14,571 nt of DNA from Acidobacteriota bacterium (GCA_016871135.1 VFZQ01000043.1:1-14571); one strand, 5' to 3'. Shown: positions 1 to 6,995, counted from the stretch's first letter. Translations and numbers: made by a program. Notes: generated by a model from the sequence alone, not told the origin.

Positions 1-1245
1 ATCGGAGTAGAATCGGTATGCCTCGATGTGAAACGCCGAGCGCTCGATACACTTTCGCATCGACGATTCGGCGCCGGCGATGTTCCAATTCTCCAGCATG
101 TCCAAGTAGCCCTTCACAAAATTGGCATGGACCGACATCGCGTCGATGCTCAACGCCTTCTCAACGGCCCGCACCGCCGGCTCCAGCATGTCGCGATCCA
201 ACTCAAGCGCCAGGCGATAGACCCACGCCAACCGCGCCTGCGGCTCGGCAAACCCCGGGTCCAGTCGCCCGGCCTCCTCAAGGAGACGCGCCGTCTTCAT
301 TAGTTGCTCGACGCCCGGCCGCCGCAACTTCTCATCGGTCGATTGCAACACGAAGTCCTTGCCCGAAAGCAGTTCCGTCAGTCCAGCCCGATACGCGGTC
401 AGCGCCTTTTTCCGGTCCGGAGAAACGCGGTCCGCCAGCACCTGTTGTGCGTGATCGACGATGGCCTTGGCTCCATCGCGGGCTAGCGACGCGGCATCTC
501 CGGTTTCGCGGTCCCCGACCCAGGACCAAATGCGAAATCCACAGGACACCTCGCGCAACTCAGCGACCAGCCGAAGCCGGCTTGCATCCTCCCAACAACG
601 GCCGGCCATCACCGTAATGCAGTGAGCGGTTCCTTCGGACCGGGAGGCCAATTGCTCCAAATCCTTGGCTTGTATAGCCGGGACACCAGCAAACCCCAAA
701 CGGTTCGACAGCGAATGCATCAATTGGGCGGCTTCGGCGGTATAGCCGCCGCTTTCCGCGGTCTCGCCGTCCACCAGGAACACCGGAGGCAGAGTCGTCG
801 TGCGACGAGTCAGGAGAACCGCCGCCGCGACCGCGCCCGCTAATCCGATTCCCCCGACAGCCCACTGTCGGCGCGTGAGCGGCAGTCGATCGGAGTCCGT
901 ATTCCGGATCGCGAGAGGGGCCGTTTCCACAAACCGGGCTACGTATGCGCCCTTCGGAATCTCGATTCGAATGCCGTCGTCGCCGGGAACGTCCTGGTAA
1001 TAGCGTTCGAGCCGTGCCCGTAACTTTGATACCTCCACTCGGACCGTGGAATCCACCTTGGGATCGTAGTCGCCGCTCCGGCCAAACACGTCCAAGGCAA
1101 TGGCATACTCCTTCAACTCGCCCATTTTACCGACAATTGTCTGTTGAACGATGTATTGAAGAAGCCGGGACTGCCGCTCGGCGCGGAGAAACACTTCGGC
1201 CTGCAGAACCCGCTCTAAGTGTTTCTGAATGCGGGTGTTATCCAC
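1..1245 (-). CDS. Winged-helix / TM / TPR regulatory protein (C-terminus cut by window edge)
   Basis: An open frame of 415 codons runs without a stop from a GTG at 1245 to the left edge, so the C-terminus lies outside. The GTG is chosen because GGAGG (1259-1255) sits 9 nt upstream. Residues about 20-105 look like the winged-helix DNA-binding domain common in acidobacterial regulators (KEYAIALDVFGR, VRVEVSKLRARLERYY, IPKGAYVARF). A single hydrophobic span follows at about 128-146. Residues 155-275 resemble the FlgO/TolB-N type domain often found between such parts. Residues 275-415 are helical and TPR-like (LLEEAGRLDPGFAEPQARLA, AVEKALSID). The likely role is a membrane-anchored transcription regulator with a protein-binding domain on the far side of the membrane; the ligand is unknown. 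It is divergent from the PEP-CTERM gene, with 88 bp between the starts, and may control it. The domain reading is by pattern only, and the TPR count is uncertain because the protein is incomplete. Confidence 0.8.
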   Translation of the reverse strand, partial: MDNTRIQKHLERVLQAEVFLRAERQSRLLQYIVQQTIVGKMGELKEYAIALDVFGRSGDYDPKVDSTVRVEVSKLRARLERYYQDVPGDDGIRIEIPKGAYVARFVETAPLAIRNTDSDRLPLTRRQWAVGGIGLAGAVAAAVLLTRRTTTLPPVFLVDGETAESGGYTAEAAQLMHSLSNRLGFAGVPAIQAKDLEQLASRSEGTAHCITVMAGRCWEDASRLRLVAELREVSCGFRIWSWVGDRETGDAASLARDGAKAIVDHAQQVLADRVSPDRKKALTAYRAGLTELLSGKDFVLQSTDEKLRRPGVEQLMKTARLLEEAGRLDPGFAEPQARLAWVYRLALELDRDMLEPAVRAVEKALSIDAMSVHANFVKGYLDMLENWNIAGAESSMRKCIERSAFHIEAYRFYSD

Positions 1246-1250
1246 TTGCT

Positions 1251-1266
1251 GTTACCTCCAGGTAAC
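1251..1266. promoter_or_regulatory. Inverted repeat GTTACC-N4-GGTAAC over the regulator's ribosome site
   Basis: A perfect 6-4-6 inverted repeat lies in the 88-bp divergent gap, 5 bp upstream of the regulator's GTG. On the minus strand it reads GTTACCTGGAGGTAAC, so its right arm contains most of the GGAGG Shine-Dalgarno. It could be an operator for autoregulation or an RNA hairpin that hides the ribosome site. The symmetry is visible; the function is inferred. Confidence 0.4.
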
Positions 1267-1333
1267 GCCCATTCTACACCAAGCAACGCCGCATGGGAGC
1301 GGGCGCTGGTGGTTCAATTTATTTGGAGGAACC

Positions 1334-2320
1334 ATGCGCACACATTTACTTTTGGCTGGCTTGTTGGTTCTCGCCAGCAATTCCGCCGCCCGCGCGGGCA
1401 TCGTGACTTTCGCCAACACTGGCGGCACTAGCGAGAACCCAGGCAACCCGCATTCGGGCGCCGGCACAACCTATTCGCGGACATTTGCCGCCACTCACAA
1501 CGCCGGCCCTAATCGCCTCTACTCTGGGGGGTCGAGTACCATGCCACCACCCGGCTGCTCGTCGATTTGCGCGGAGATCCTCGCACACGAGTATGCCGAA
1601 GCCGTCATCGACGCCAACGGCGGAACGGGGCGTGTTTATGCCCACAGGTACTTCGAGTCTCCGACCCAGGAAAATGGCTTTGCTGGCTTTGCCGAGGCCG
1701 GATTCCGATTGACAGATGTTTTGACCATCGACCACGCCAGCCCGTTCCAAATCCGGTTGGACTTGTCCCATTCGCCAATCACCGCAATCACCAACCATCC
1801 CGCGCTCTTTTCATCGGCCGGTCTCGAGTACCGGCTCCTGATGTCGAGCGACAACGGACTAGACGATGTCGAAATGTACATATTGATGGGAAAGGGCGTC
1901 AGCGAGACGGGTTCCAGTAGCGGCTACACGATTGCGTCGTTCGTCAATGGCGAATACCTAACCCAAGAGTCCGGCAACGCGCTACCTGGGGTATACACTC
2001 TCAGCACACTGCTGCCAGCCCGAGCGCTGCCACCTGGTCTTTCTTCCTTCACCTACAATCTCGAGTTGTCTCTTTACGCTAACGCTCTTTGCGCCGCCAA
2101 CGCGGCGCCGGGCTGCCGCGCGTCCGTTGCGTCGATCAATTCGAGCCATATTCAGTTAACCGGCGCCTTTACGTCGCAGAGCGGGTTTGCGTTTTCCGGC
2201 GATACTAGCGCAGTCCCGGAACCGGCGGCGGCGTTGTTGGTGGGATTGCCGCTCTTACTGTTGGCGATAAGGCCCCGCCGCGGTTTGCGCGGGATTGTTC
2301 GGCGCACCGGCGAGAGGTAG
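1334..2320 (+). CDS. PEP-CTERM sorting-signal exported protein
   Basis: 328 residues from ATG 1334, preceded by GGAGGA at 1325-1330. An earlier in-frame ATG at 1229 would overlap the divergent gene's start and would put 35 unrelated residues before an obvious signal peptide, so it is rejected. Residues 1-21 form a signal peptide (LLLAGLLVLA core, likely cleavage after ARA). The C-terminus has the PEP-CTERM tripartite signal: VPEP at 294-297, a hydrophobic stretch at 298-311, then basic RPRR. Proteins with this signal are sorted by an exosortase (EpsH family) to the outer envelope or extracellular matrix; no exosortase lies in this window. The body is low in charge and rich in Ser, Ala, Gly and Thr, with four Cys (75, 79, 253, 261), and I recognise no catalytic domain. 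Function unknown; probably a surface or matrix protein. Confidence 0.88.
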   Translation: MRTHLLLAGLLVLASNSAARAGIVTFANTGGTSENPGNPHSGAGTTYSRTFAATHNAGPNRLYSGGSSTMPPPGCSSICAEILAHEYAEAVIDANGGTGRVYAHRYFESPTQENGFAGFAEAGFRLTDVLTIDHASPFQIRLDLSHSPITAITNHPALFSSAGLEYRLLMSSDNGLDDVEMYILMGKGVSETGSSSGYTIASFVNGEYLTQESGNALPGVYTLSTLLPARALPPGLSSFTYNLELSLYANALCAANAAPGCRASVASINSSHIQLTGAFTSQSGFAFSGDTSAVPEPAAALLVGLPLLLLAIRPRRGLRGIVRRTGER

Positions 2321-2496
2321 AGCGGGGCGATTCTCGAGGCACCTGCTGACCCAGCAAGGGCACGGCAGCGCACCGACATGCAGGAGGTGGCGGATTTATC
2401 TAAGTTGTGAGCGGATCCGATTAAAGCAATTCCGCTTGTGCTGACGCACCACGGCGGGGATGCGTGGTTTCGAAACATGCGGGTGCGGGTGTTTCG
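2321..2496. other. Convergent gap with tandem weak hairpins
   Basis: This is the 176-bp gap between the convergent PEP-CTERM gene and the fmdB-like gene. On the minus strand, directly after the FmdB stop, CGAAACA/TGTTTCG (2496-2490 and 2477-2471) can pair around a 12-nt loop. A second stem, ACCACG/CGTGGT (2468-2463 and 2453-2448), follows with a 9-nt loop. Neither has a T-run. They may end the envelope operon. Nothing else is seen. Confidence 0.3.
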
Positions 2497-2790
2497 CTAG
2501 TCGGTCTTTGTCGTTGTGGTCGTCGCCGCCGGTTTCGACTCGGTCTTTGTCTCGGAGGATTTGGACTCCGCACCTTTCGACTCACCGCCGGACTTTGCGG
2601 GCGCCGACCCCGCCTTGGCGTAGTCGGTAATATAGAATCCCGAGCCCTTGAAATGCAGGCCAGGAGCCGACAGCAACCGGGTGGCTTTGCCGCCGCACTT
2701 GGCATGAGAAGTTAGAGGTTCGTCCGCGAACTTTTGCCGGACTTCAAACGTTTCGTTGCAGTTCTCGCAACGGTACTCGTACAAGGGCAT
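2497..2790 (-). CDS. FmdB family zinc-ribbon protein with Ser/Thr/Lys-rich tail
   Basis: 97 residues from ATG 2790. The N-terminus MPLYEYRCENC is the hallmark of the FmdB putative regulatory family. The zinc-ribbon ligands are C8 and C11 in CENC, and C32 with probably H29 in SHAKCGG, where many relatives have CPKCGG. The family core continues as RLLSAPGLHFKGSGFYITDY. Residues about 60-97 are a low-complexity tail of Lys, Ser, Glu and Thr ending in TTTTTKTD, probably disordered. FmdB was named for a gene linked to formamidase/amidase expression, but the molecular role of the family is not settled. The start lies 2 nt after the stop of the S41-like gene, so the two are almost certainly co-transcribed and translationally coupled. 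Confidence 0.9.
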   Translation of the reverse strand: MPLYEYRCENCNETFEVRQKFADEPLTSHAKCGGKATRLLSAPGLHFKGSGFYITDYAKAGSAPAKSGGESKGAESKSSETKTESKPAATTTTTKTD

Positions 2791-2792
2791 GG

Positions 2793-4097
2793 TTATTTGG
2801 GTGTGGGAATATTGAGCGGGCCGAGGCCAGTGCCGTCTTCGGCCTTCTTCTTACCGAGCGCTCGAATCGTCTCCGCGTTCTTGGTTTCTTCGGGGGTCAG
2901 GCCTTTGACGGCAACCTCGAGAGCCTTCTTCAGAATCGCATCTTCGGTCGACTTCGGTTTCTCTTCCTTCTTTGGGGCGTCTTCGGCGCCTTCTTCGCCC
3001 GTGTCGGCGGGGTCGTTATCGACAACCGGGACCGACGGCTGGACGGCCACTTCCTGAAGGGCTTTATCTTCGGCGTTGTAGAACTTGGCGACCGATAGAA
3101 TAACGGCCGAACCGTCGTCCAGAACGATCGGCTTGCGGATGCCTGCATCGGCATAGGTCCGCTCGCCGACGATTTCGCCGCGCTTGAGATCGTAAAACGC
3201 GCCGGCGGCAATTTCGGCCGCGCCGGCAGTGCCGCGATTGGTCATGATCGTGAGCGGAAGTTTCGTGACGGCCTTGGCGGGATCGGCGGTGAATTCCTGC
3301 CGAGGCGATTTCTGCCCGCTCGAGTAACCGAGACGGCCTTTGTCGACGAACAGATTCGCGAGTGCGATGCCGTTTTCGGGCGCACCGGAGGCGCAGTTGC
3401 GAAGGTCGAGCAGGATCTTCTTCGCACCCTGTTTTTCGATCGCTTGGACAGCCGCGGCGACTTCGCTCACGCGCTTGCCTTCGAGCGTCGGCACCTGCAC
3501 GTACCCGATGCCGTCGGCCATCATCTTGCTCGAAATCGCGGGCCATTGAATTGGGCCGCGCACAATCGCCATCTTTGTCGGCTCAGGGTTGCGGAAGCGC
3601 AGCACACCAAGATCGACCGTCGTGCCGATATCGCCGAGCAGCATCATTTCGGCGTAGGCCAGCGGCATGTCGCGCGTGTTAACGCCCTGAATCGTTTCGA
3701 GCATGTCTCCGGTCGACAGGCCGGCCTTATTGGCGGGCGAACCGGGAACGGAATCGATGATCGCGATGTAGCCGAAACGCTTGGCGAGCAGCAGGCCCGT
3801 CCAGCCCTTGGCTTCACTCTTGGTCTTCTGATACTGCTTGTACTGGTCGGCGGAGAGATAGCTGGCGTAGGGATCGAGCGATTCGAGTAGCCCATTCATG
3901 GCGCCGAGCGAGACATTCTTCATGTCGGGCTCTTCGACGTAGTCGCTCTTGATCTTCGAGAGCACCTCGGCGAACACCCCGATATGGCGGTAGGTTTCCT
4001 CGGGCGACGAGGTTCCCTTGTTGGCCGCGCCGAGCAGCAGAACGCCAACGAGCATTAGGGAAACGACGGTGACGAAAAACTGTAGCTTACGGTTCAT
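2793..4097 (-). CDS. PDZ/S41 (CtpA/Prc-like) pseudoprotease, catalytic Ser and Lys replaced
   Basis: 434 residues from ATG 4097, with GGAGGAGG about 10 nt upstream. A TTG at 4124 is in frame but lies upstream of that site. Residues 4-26 form a signal peptide or N-terminal anchor. Next come the S41 N-terminal helices (about 35-95, with LLESLDPYASYLSADQ), a PDZ domain (about 97-175, with SVPGSPANKAGLSTGDML), and the S41 core (about 190-355, with ILLDLRN and VGERTY). A charged C-terminal segment (about 362-395) resembles a linker. Aligned by eye on E. coli Prc (GSAS430A, D441, K455), this protein has GTAGA at 289-293, so Gly292 replaces the nucleophile. Asp303 matches D441. Asp317 replaces the general base Lys in the usual GKG segment. 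The loop after LDLR, normally GNPGG, is NCASG. The fold is intact but proteolysis by the known dyad looks impossible. It probably acts as a periplasmic binding or adaptor protein. It is 66 nt downstream of the lytic transglycosylase gene. Confidence 0.88.
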   Translation of the reverse strand: MNRKLQFFVTVVSLMLVGVLLLGAANKGTSSPEETYRHIGVFAEVLSKIKSDYVEEPDMKNVSLGAMNGLLESLDPYASYLSADQYKQYQKTKSEAKGWTGLLLAKRFGYIAIIDSVPGSPANKAGLSTGDMLETIQGVNTRDMPLAYAEMMLLGDIGTTVDLGVLRFRNPEPTKMAIVRGPIQWPAISSKMMADGIGYVQVPTLEGKRVSEVAAAVQAIEKQGAKKILLDLRNCASGAPENGIALANLFVDKGRLGYSSGQKSPRQEFTADPAKAVTKLPLTIMTNRGTAGAAEIAAGAFYDLKRGEIVGERTYADAGIRKPIVLDDGSAVILSVAKFYNAEDKALQEVAVQPSVPVVDNDPADTGEEGAEDAPKKEEKPKSTEDAILKKALEVAVKGLTPEETKNAETIRALGKKKAEDGTGLGPLNIPTPK

Positions 4098-4123
4098 CGC
4101 GCGAGTATCCTCCTCCAGATTCA

Positions 4124-4129
4124 AGTATA
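4124..4129 (-). promoter_or_regulatory. Possible -10 box (TATACT) before the S41-like gene
   Basis: TATACT on the minus strand lies in the 66-nt gap between the transglycosylase and S41-like genes, about 10 nt upstream of GGAGGAGG. No good -35 is visible. A start here would give a leader of about 20 nt. It may be an internal promoter of the operon; weak support. Confidence 0.2.
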
Positions 4130-4163
4130 TCCAAATCGTTCGACGCCTCCCGGTTGTGAATGG

Positions 4164-4835
4164 TTAGCGGTTTTCTGTATTAGATGCCGCCACCTTGAGA
4201 CGGTGGTATTCGTTCAATACCTTTTCGACGTATTGGCGCGTCTCTTGATAGGGAGGGATGCCGTTGTATTTTTGCACCGCGCCGGGGCCTGCGTTATACG
4301 CCGACAGGGCGCGGTAGACCTGGTCCGGGTACGCCTCGTACTTCACGAGCAGATCTCGCATCAGCCGTGCGCCGGCCTCGATGTTTTCACGGGTGTCGTA
4401 GGGGTTGGCATTCAGCGCCTTCGCGGTAGCGGGCATCAGCTGCATCACGCCGATCGCGCCTTTGGGAGAAATCGCGTTAGGCTGAAAGGCCGATTCCACT
4501 TTGGCAATGCTCAGCAGGAACTCGGGCGGCAGGCCGGTTTGGTCGGCGGCATCGCGGAGTAGATCCTTCGGCGTCTTCGGCCTTTCCGGCACCATGGGGG
4601 CTGGTGGCGGTTGCGCGGGCAGCGCTTCGACGGCTACGGGCTTCGGCGCCTCGGGCAACGCTTCGACTTCAGCAACGTCGGCGCGGTTGATTTCAACGGT
4701 GCCCGTGGCGGTGTGCAACAAGAGCTTTTCGCCAACCGTTTCGACGCGGACGGCTTGCAGACGGAATCCGTTGTGCAGAACGATTTCGTCGGCGGCGAAA
4801 GCGCAAACGGCGAATGCCAGCAGCAACGGTCTCAT
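4164..4835 (-). CDS. Exported lytic transglycosylase, SLT (family 1) domain
   Basis: 223 residues from ATG 4835. It cleaves the MurNAc-GlcNAc bond of peptidoglycan, forming 1,6-anhydro ends. Residues 1-15 are a short signal peptide. Residues 16-60 match the small beta domain often written as 'LKNG..I.G.V' (IVLHNGFRLQAVRVE, GTVEINRADVAEVE). A Pro/Ala-rich linker covers 60-88. The SLT domain covers about 90-215, with the catalytic Glu114 in AKVESAF, the GAIGVMQLMP motif at 126-135, and AYNAGPGAV at 179-187. All family 1 hallmarks are intact, so the enzyme should be active. Its ATG overlaps the stop of the upstream small membrane protein gene (ATGA), which implies translational coupling. The downstream neighbour is the S41-like protein; related proteases control peptidoglycan hydrolases in other bacteria. 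Confidence 0.92.
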   Translation of the reverse strand: MRPLLLAFAVCAFAADEIVLHNGFRLQAVRVETVGEKLLLHTATGTVEINRADVAEVEALPEAPKPVAVEALPAQPPPAPMVPERPKTPKDLLRDAADQTGLPPEFLLSIAKVESAFQPNAISPKGAIGVMQLMPATAKALNANPYDTRENIEAGARLMRDLLVKYEAYPDQVYRALSAYNAGPGAVQKYNGIPPYQETRQYVEKVLNEYHRLKVAASNTENR

Positions 4836-5008
4836 TTGGCGACGCGCTCCTTGCGGCGGATGGCCATTCCGAGCGCGAAGAAAACACCCGCAAAGGCGAG
4901 GATGATGCAGCCGCCGAGGGTGAGCCGGCTGAAGAAGAAGTAGGCCGCGGTGAACGTTAGAATCCCTGCCGGAATGAAGAAGATGAAGCTGTTCGACGAC
5001 GGATTCAC
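4832..5008 (-). CDS. Small two-helix membrane protein, first gene of the envelope operon
   Basis: From GTG 5008 the product has 58 residues with two hydrophobic spans (about 8-25 and 31-49, e.g. FFIPAGILTFTAAYFFF and CIILAFAGVFFALGMAI) and a basic tail, RRKERVAK. No family is recognised. The frame is open further upstream, so the start is uncertain: the GTG lacks a strong Shine-Dalgarno (AAGGA about 14 nt away), and a TTG further upstream is possible. Starts beyond about 5070 would overlap threonine synthase and are unlikely. The four-base ATGA overlap with the lytic transglycosylase start and the clear hydrophobic pattern argue that it is a real gene. It may anchor or regulate the envelope enzymes encoded behind it; that role is only inferred. 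Confidence 0.65.
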   Translation of the reverse strand: MNPSSNSFIFFIPAGILTFTAAYFFFSRLTLGGCIILAFAGVFFALGMAIRRKERVAK

Positions 5009-5071
5009 GCGCGCGGAGGTGTCCTTACCAATTATGACGATTGCACCGCCGGAAACGTGCAAGGCGTTATC
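5009..5071. promoter_or_regulatory. Divergent gap between the envelope operon and threonine synthase
   Basis: These 63 bp must hold at least part of the promoters of both directions. On the minus strand CATAAT (5035-5030) could be a -10, but TTGCAC upstream is 20 nt away, too far for a standard -35. No clear plus-strand promoter is seen. AAGG at 5061-5064 serves the threonine synthase start. Confidence 0.25.
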
Positions 5072-6262
5072 ATGATCTTTTCGATGACCACCGTTACCCA
5101 CCTCGAATGCTCCGTGACCGGCGAACGCTACGAAGCCGGCAAAGTCCAAAATCTATCGAAAACCGGCATGCCGCTGCTGGTTCGTTACGATCTGAAAACC
5201 GCGCGCGAAAACTGGAATCGCGAGTGGCTGGCCAATGGGCCGCGCTCGATGTGGCGATACGCGCCGGTGCTGCCGGTGGCCAAGCCGACGTCGATCGTGT
5301 CGCTCGGCGAAGGCTGGACGCCGCTGATGAAGCTGAAGCGCTACGGCGGCGAACTCGGCTGCAACAACGTTTGGTTGAAGGACGAAGGCCTGAATCCAAC
5401 CGGATCATTCAAGGCCCGCGGGCTTTCTTGCGCGGTGTCGATGTGTGTAGAGCTTGGCATCAAGAAAGTCGCGATCCCCAGTGCCGGCAACGCCGCGAGC
5501 GCGATGGCGGCGTATGCGGCGGCAGCGGGGATCGAAGCGCACATCTTCATGCCGAAGGACGTGCCGCAATCGAACTACATCGAATGCAAGGCGTTTGGCG
5601 CGCGGGTCACGTTGATCGATGGGCTGATCTCGGACTGCGCCAAGATCGTCGGCGACCGCAAGGAGGCCGAGGGCTGGTTTGACGTATCGACGTTGAAAGA
5701 GCCCTACCGCATTGAAGGCAAAAAGACGATGGGTTACGAACTCGCCGAGCAGATGATGTGGAAACTGCCAGATGCGATCTTTTATCCGACCGGCGGCGGC
5801 GTGGGCATTATCGGCATGTGGAAGGCGTTCGACGAGATGGAGCAACTCGGCTGGATCGGGCCGGAACGCCCGAAAATGATTGCCGTCCAGGTGGAAGGGT
5901 GTCAGCCGGTGGTGCGGGCTTACAATGAGGGCGCCGAGCGCAGCCAATTTTTCGACAACGCATCGACCGTGGCCGCAGGCTTGCGCGTGCCGAAGCCGCT
6001 TGGCGATTTTCTGATCCTTCAAGCGGTCCGGCAATCTGGTGGCACGGCGATCGCGGTATCGGACGACGACATGATGCGCGCCGGTGTGCGGTTGGCGACC
6101 GAAGAGGGCATGTTCATTGCGCCAGAGGGCGCGGCGTGCATGGCGGCGCTCGAAAAACTTGTCGGGAGCGGCTTTCTGAAAGCGAACGAGCGGATCGTGA
6201 TCTACAACACCGGCTCGGGGTTGAAGTACTTGGAAGCCTATTCCGCGCTGTTTCCGCGCTAG
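5072..6262 (+). CDS. thrC: Threonine synthase (PLP-dependent)
   Basis: 396 residues from ATG 5072, chosen for AAGG 7 nt upstream. An ATG at 5084 (MTTVTHLEC) is an equally typical family N-terminus, and a GTG at 5057 is less likely. The enzyme converts O-phosphohomoserine to threonine and phosphate in the cytoplasm. It belongs to the PLP fold type II group. The Schiff-base Lys is K114 in NPTGSFKARG, with SAGNAASA following. The phosphate-binding loop is PTGGGVGIIG, and NTGSGLKYLEAY closes the C-terminal part. Many relatives start with a small Cys-rich (zinc-ribbon-like) segment. Here only the first Cys remains (LECSVTG, then NLSKTGMPLLVRYD), so metal binding there is improbable. The similar enzyme cysteate synthase cannot be fully excluded, but threonine synthase fits best. 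No other threonine-pathway gene is nearby; it stands alone, ending at a hairpin. Confidence 0.92.
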   Translation: MIFSMTTVTHLECSVTGERYEAGKVQNLSKTGMPLLVRYDLKTARENWNREWLANGPRSMWRYAPVLPVAKPTSIVSLGEGWTPLMKLKRYGGELGCNNVWLKDEGLNPTGSFKARGLSCAVSMCVELGIKKVAIPSAGNAASAMAAYAAAAGIEAHIFMPKDVPQSNYIECKAFGARVTLIDGLISDCAKIVGDRKEAEGWFDVSTLKEPYRIEGKKTMGYELAEQMMWKLPDAIFYPTGGGVGIIGMWKAFDEMEQLGWIGPERPKMIAVQVEGCQPVVRAYNEGAERSQFFDNASTVAAGLRVPKPLGDFLILQAVRQSGGTAIAVSDDDMMRAGVRLATEEGMFIAPEGAACMAALEKLVGSGFLKANERIVIYNTGSGLKYLEAYSALFPR

Positions 6263-6271
6263 GAAAACGAC

Positions 6272-6299
6272 GGCCCGGCGCCGGGGGCGGCGTCGGGCC
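6272..6299 (+). terminator. Hairpin after threonine synthase
   Basis: GGCCCGGCGCC (6272-6282) pairs with GGCGTCGGGCC (6289-6299): 11 bp with one G-T wobble around a 6-nt loop, 9 nt after the stop. There is no T-run, so it may be only partly intrinsic or may act as an mRNA end barrier. It lies between convergent genes. Confidence 0.65.
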
Positions 6300-6355
6300 A
6301 TCCAGTGAATTTGGAATTGGTACTCGGAGAGAGGAACCAGCACTAATACCGGCCC

Positions 6356-6862
6356 TTATCTAAATAGTGGCCGGGGGCCGCCAATGTTCTCACCGAAATT
6401 TCCCGGCCCCGTGCCGGCCGGCGCGGCTAGCAGTTCCAGCGCATGCGCCTGGCCGATCTCTTCGCGCAGCTTCTCGGCGTCTTCGAGCGTCTTTAACTTC
6501 GTCTTTTGGTCGGCGCTCAGGAAGCTCAGCGCCTGCTCGTGGGCCTTGGTCGTGTTGGAGTCCATCATCTTGCGCAGCGCGGCGATTTCGAGCATCGCGC
6601 GGCCGATGGCGGCGGCGTCGGTCGAGCCATTGGTGATCACTCCGTTCAGCGCGGTTTGCTTCTCGGCGATCTGCTGCCGCACGGTTCGATTGGCGGCGCG
6701 GGCGGTGTCGCCGGCTTGGCGTATCGACGCCAACTGCGCGTCGGATAGACTCAAGTGGGACTTGATATCGGTGAATTCCGGCGCAGCCGCGCCAGGTCCG
6801 CCCGGGGGTTGTGCAACCGCCGCGGCCATCAGGGTCAATGAGAGTAAAGTTTGTTTCAACAT
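6356..6862 (-). CDS. Periplasmic LTxxQ (CpxP/Spy-like) protein
   Basis: 168 residues from ATG 6862, with AAGGA just upstream; a further ATG at 6904 would precede the signal peptide by 14 unlikely residues. Residues 1-18 are a signal peptide (LLSLTLMAAAVAQ). The mature protein is almost all helical between a Pro/Gly/Ala-rich start and a Gly/Pro-rich tail. It carries two LTxxQ-type motifs, LSDAQ at 39-43 and LSADQ at 115-119, the pattern of the CpxP/Spy/CnrX-like family. The family includes periplasmic chaperones and stress or metal sensors. There are no Cys and few His, so metal sensing in the CnrX manner is not supported. It is divergent from the sensor kinase at 6996, as cpxP is from cpxRA, so the kinase-regulator pair probably controls it, and it may feed back on the kinase. 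Confidence 0.8.
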   Translation of the reverse strand: MLKQTLLSLTLMAAAVAQPPGGPGAAAPEFTDIKSHLSLSDAQLASIRQAGDTARAANRTVRQQIAEKQTALNGVITNGSTDAAAIGRAMLEIAALRKMMDSNTTKAHEQALSFLSADQKTKLKTLEDAEKLREEIGQAHALELLAAPAGTGPGNFGENIGGPRPLFR

Positions 6863-6904
6863 GAGTTGTTCCTTTCGGTTTCCGTATCGCGCGTTTGCGC
6901 TCAT

Positions 6905-6995
6905 AGCGTGAAACGCGGCTCGCTTACCCCAAGTTGGTTAAGTCCGCGCTAAATTCACCGTATTTCCGGTTGCGTCCGGCGATTTACAGAGGACA
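6905..6995. promoter_or_regulatory. Divergent control region between the LTxxQ gene and the sensor kinase
   Basis: About 90 to 130 bp separate the two starts. An imperfect inverted repeat, CTTACC-N7-GGTTAAG (6923-6942), is the only symmetry seen and could be a response-regulator site. No clean -35/-10 pair was found by eye. The spacing fits one shared control region. Confidence 0.3.

Noticed and set aside
1229..1333. Upstream ATG extension of the PEP-CTERM gene
   Set aside because: It would place 35 residues before a clear signal peptide and overlap the divergent start; GGAGGA supports ATG 1334.
2467..2476. 10-bp palindrome GTTTCGAAAC
   Set aside because: It is short, sits within the overlapping arms of 3' hairpins, and is not linked to any promoter.
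5405..6343. Long open frame on the minus strand (312 codons)
   Set aside because: It lies entirely antisense to threonine synthase; the product is rich in Arg, His and Ala with no domain, as expected from a high-GC shadow frame.
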